The translations under genes and the position numbers were made by a program. From Dehalococcoidales bacterium (GTDB lineage: Bacteria > Chloroflexota > Dehalococcoidia > Dehalococcoidales > RBG-16-60-22), in contig JAFGPF010000051.1 in NCBI GenBank assembly GCA_016926115.1, forward strand, positions 1-7,723: 7,723 nucleotides of DNA, in the 5' to 3' direction. The notes under the pieces were generated by a model. That model was not told where the DNA came from and did not search any database. It saw only the letters and a list, made by a program, of their open reading frames with translations. Positions 6,372 to 7,723 of this stretch are shown here, one piece after another (position 1 is the stretch's first letter; the number at the start of each line of letters is the position of its first letter).

Positions 6372-7010
6372 TTACAATTGGATCTTCCTGGGGACGACGC
6401 GGCATTTCTCGGCGGTAATGATGGCATCGATATCGGCGACAGCCCGGTTGATCTCGCCCCGGCGGTTGACGACGATATAGTCGAAAACGGGGAGCTGTTC
6501 CATCTCGGCGGCGGCGGTCTCCAGGCGGAGAGCGAGGTCCGATTCCGATTCGGTGCTGCGCTGCCTGAGACGGGACTCCAGTTCCTGCATGGAAGCGGCG
6601 GCGAGGAAGATAAAGACGGCTTCCGGGACGGCTTTCCTGATAGTGGCGGCACCCTGAACATCTACCTTGACGACGACATCCTTTTCGTCGGCGAGGGCTT
6701 TTTTAACGGGTTCCGAGGGAACACCGTAATAGTTGCCGTAAACTTCGGCATATTCGAGCAGCTTGCCGGAATCAATCATCTCCCGGAAAGCTGCTTCCGA
6801 GACGAAGCGGTAATGAACGCCGTCCCTTTCATTCGGGCGCTGCGGACGGGTGGTGACGGTGACGATAAATTCGAGGGGGTGAGCGGACTGCCTGAGACGG
6901 CTCAGTACCGTGTCTTTACCGACACCGGAAAGACCGGAAAGGACTACGAGCAGCGGGCCCGAAGGGGGACCAATGGCAGAGGACTGCTCAGGATTCATCG
7001 ATGCCGTCAA
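6372..7010 (-). CDS. gmk: Guanylate kinase
   Basis: This 212-residue enzyme phosphorylates GMP to GDP with ATP in the cytoplasm, an essential step in guanine nucleotide supply. It shows the P-loop GLSGVGKDT (26-34), the GMP-binding region [18 protein letters not shown] (53-70), [14 protein letters not shown] (85-98), and [10 protein letters not shown], equivalent to the VLLDIDVQGA region of the family. The family usual is about 205 residues. Two starts are possible. TTG at 7010 has AGGAG (7015-7019 on the opposite strand) 4 bases upstream and overlaps remA by 23 bases. ATG at 6998 overlaps by 11 bases but sits 16 bases from that site. I favour TTG slightly; the extra four residues do not affect any domain. 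Overlap with remA implies translational coupling. The rpoZ gene that often follows gmk is absent, since phzF converges here. Confidence 0.96.
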   Translation of the reverse strand: MTASMNPEQSSAIGPPSGPLLVVLSGLSGVGKDTVLSRLRQSAHPLEFIVTVTTRPQRPNERDGVHYRFVSEAAFREMIDSGKLLEYAEVYGNYYGVPSEPVKKALADEKDVVVKVDVQGAATIRKAVPEAVFIFLAAASMQELESRLRQRSTESESDLALRLETAAAEMEQLPVFDYIVVNRRGEINRAVADIDAIITAEKCRVVPRKIQL

Positions 7011-7278
7011 TTTGCTCCTGTTTACCGGTGGTGACCCGGCTTAACTGAGGCCGACTGGCAATGGTCTCCGGAGCAAGGGCCGCTAAAACAATATGGCCGC
7101 TATCGGTGAAGATAACAGCTTTGGTCCTCCTGCCGCTGGTCATATCGATGACCTTGCCATTATTTCTTCCTTCATGGATAGTGCGCTTGGTGGGCGCCGA
7201 ATTCGGAGAGGCAATAGCGATTACCCGGCCCATCGCCAGAATATTACCAAATCCGATGTGAACCAGTTCAATGTTCAT
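6988..7278 (-). CDS. remA: RemA-type regulator (DUF370)
   Basis: This 96-residue protein matches the RemA/YlzA family (DUF370). In Bacillus subtilis RemA is a ring-forming DNA-binding activator of biofilm matrix and osmoprotection genes; its target here is unknown. The family core is clear: [19 protein letters not shown] (2-20), SPNSAPTKR (24-32), GRRTKAVIF (49-57), [16 protein letters not shown] (59-74). Arg18 and the Arg50-Arg51 pair lie where residues important for B. subtilis RemA function and DNA binding are found, as I recall. The C-terminal 20 residues are a variable tail. ATG7278 is chosen because GAGGTG (7284-7289, opposite strand) lies 5 bases upstream and it fits the family start; an upstream in-frame start at 7338 adds 20 unrelated residues. 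It heads the remA-gmk pair, an order also found in Firmicutes. Confidence 0.94.
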   Translation of the reverse strand: MNIELVHIGFGNILAMGRVIAIASPNSAPTKRTIHEGRNNGKVIDMTSGRRTKAVIFTDSGHIVLAALAPETIASRPQLSRVTTGKQEQIDGIDES

Positions 7279-7437
7279 GTCGTCACCTCGTACATTATTG
7301 CCAGAAATATCTGTTTCCCGGGAACACCCAGAATTCACATACGCATTCGGTTGAGCCGGGCTTAGCGAAGCATAAACACATATACTGGAATAAACAAAAG
7401 GTAGATAAATATTACGCCACGGGAAAAGCCCTCCAAT

Positions 7438-7466
7438 AACCTAGCACTTGTCCCCACTGTTGTCAA
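7438..7466 (-). promoter_or_regulatory. Candidate promoter for remA-gmk
   Basis: Read on the minus strand, a perfect TTGACA (7466-7461) is followed after 17 bases by TAGGTT (7443-7438), a weak -10 box. The resulting 5' leader would be about 150 bases. A second, weaker candidate nearer the gene is TTGTTT (7397-7392), 17 bases, TATGCT (7374-7369). Which one is used cannot be decided from sequence alone. Confidence 0.45.
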
Positions 7467-7553
7467 GGGCGTTTTATGCTGGCGGGTTTGGAGGCGGGGG
7501 GATTGTATATGAAAATTTTACGAGATATCTATCAGTTTTTAACGATTATCCCT

Positions 7554-7581
7554 TTTCATAGCGGTTATATTGTGCTAAAAT
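7554..7581 (+). promoter_or_regulatory. Candidate promoter for the 5S rRNA gene
   Basis: TTTTCA (7554-7559), a 16-base spacer and TAAAAT (7576-7581) lie in AT-rich DNA. Transcription would begin near 7588, about 50 bases before the 5S gene. This suggests the 5S RNA here has its own promoter instead of being processed from an upstream 23S transcript. Confidence 0.45.
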
Positions 7582-7640
7582 ATAGAGTAACTCAGTTCTC
7601 AGGCAGGTAATTAACAACAAAAAACGAGAGACCATTTAAG

Positions 7641-7723
7641 TCTTCTGGTGGTTAGAGCGGAGTGGACCCACCCGTTCCCATCCCGAACACGGAAGTGAAA
7701 CGCTCCAGCGCAGACGATACTGA
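7641..7723 (+). rRNA. rrf: 5S ribosomal RNA, 3'-truncated by the window edge
   Basis: The diagnostic 5S core CCCGTTCCCATCCCGAACAC (7671-7690) is present, followed by GGAAGTGAAACGCTCC and the later CAGCGC and GATACTG elements. The gene begins with the TCTGGTGG-like 5' strand of helix I near 7641-7644; the exact first base is uncertain by a few positions. About 83 of the usual 115-120 bases lie in the window, and the 3' strand of helix I is beyond the edge. No 23S sequence precedes it. Confidence 0.95.

Larger units (their letters stand above)
7279..7640. other. Divergent intergenic region between remA and 5S rRNA
   Basis: These 362 bases hold no convincing gene. The left half carries the remA promoters and a possible 5' leader with a small hairpin (GCTT/AAGC, 7360-7371). 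A G-rich patch (7481-7500) is followed by a strongly AT-rich stretch (7501-7590) that contains the likely 5S promoter. No terminator or repeat is seen. Confidence 0.5.

Noticed and set aside
7279..7338. N-terminal extension of RemA from 7338
   Set aside because: The 20 extra residues are unlike RemA, and ATG7278 has a well-spaced ribosome-binding site.
7509..7610. 33-codon reading frame beginning MKILRDIYQFL
   Set aside because: It lies in the AT-rich 5S promoter region, its nearest GGAGG is 14 bases away, and its composition is unlike neighbouring genes; probably chance.

Overview
The window reads as ordinary chromosomal DNA from a fairly GC-rich bacterium, most likely a member of the Chloroflexota (Dehalococcoidia-like). 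This is an inference from gene content: an SCP2-type thiolase, a DUF47-PiT pair, a remA-gmk pair and a 5S rRNA gene that is not directly behind a 23S gene. Codon use also fits: isoleucine is mostly ATA, with frequent GGG and AGG, despite the GC richness. Nothing in the sequence proves the taxon. There is no CRISPR array, insertion sequence, integrase or prophage gene.

Layout on the plus strand. Positions 2-1132 are the 3' part of a thiolase-fold gene whose catalytic motifs have been rewritten. A hairpin with a REP-like core sits at its stop codon. Positions 1256-3340 are a two-gene unit: a VOC (glyoxalase/bleomycin-resistance fold) protein with a C-terminal zinc ribbon, then the replication-fork ATPase gene rarA. 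Positions 3369-3564 hold a good promoter, about 160 nt of leader and a strong intrinsic terminator, placed just before a phosphate-transport pair (DUF47/PhoU-like regulator, 3622-4251, and PiT permease, 4244-5263, overlapping by 8 nt). Positions 5467-6345 encode a PhzF-family isomerase interrupted by one in-frame TAG, with a plausible ribosome-binding site and ATG immediately after it.

Layout on the minus strand. remA (7278-6988) and gmk (7010-6372) form an overlapping pair. It converges on phzF and is divergent from the 5S rRNA gene that begins near 7641 and runs off the right edge.

How the genes work together. The DUF47 protein and the PiT carrier are a co-translated phosphate-uptake module, perhaps gated by the leader and terminator in front of them. 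RemA and guanylate kinase form a conserved neighbourhood also seen in Firmicutes. RarA acts at stalled replication forks; the VOC-zinc-ribbon protein in front of it has no known link to that role. No complete new system is evident. The items most worth checking are the leader and terminator before the phosphate operon, the split PhzF, and the thiolase with an altered active site.
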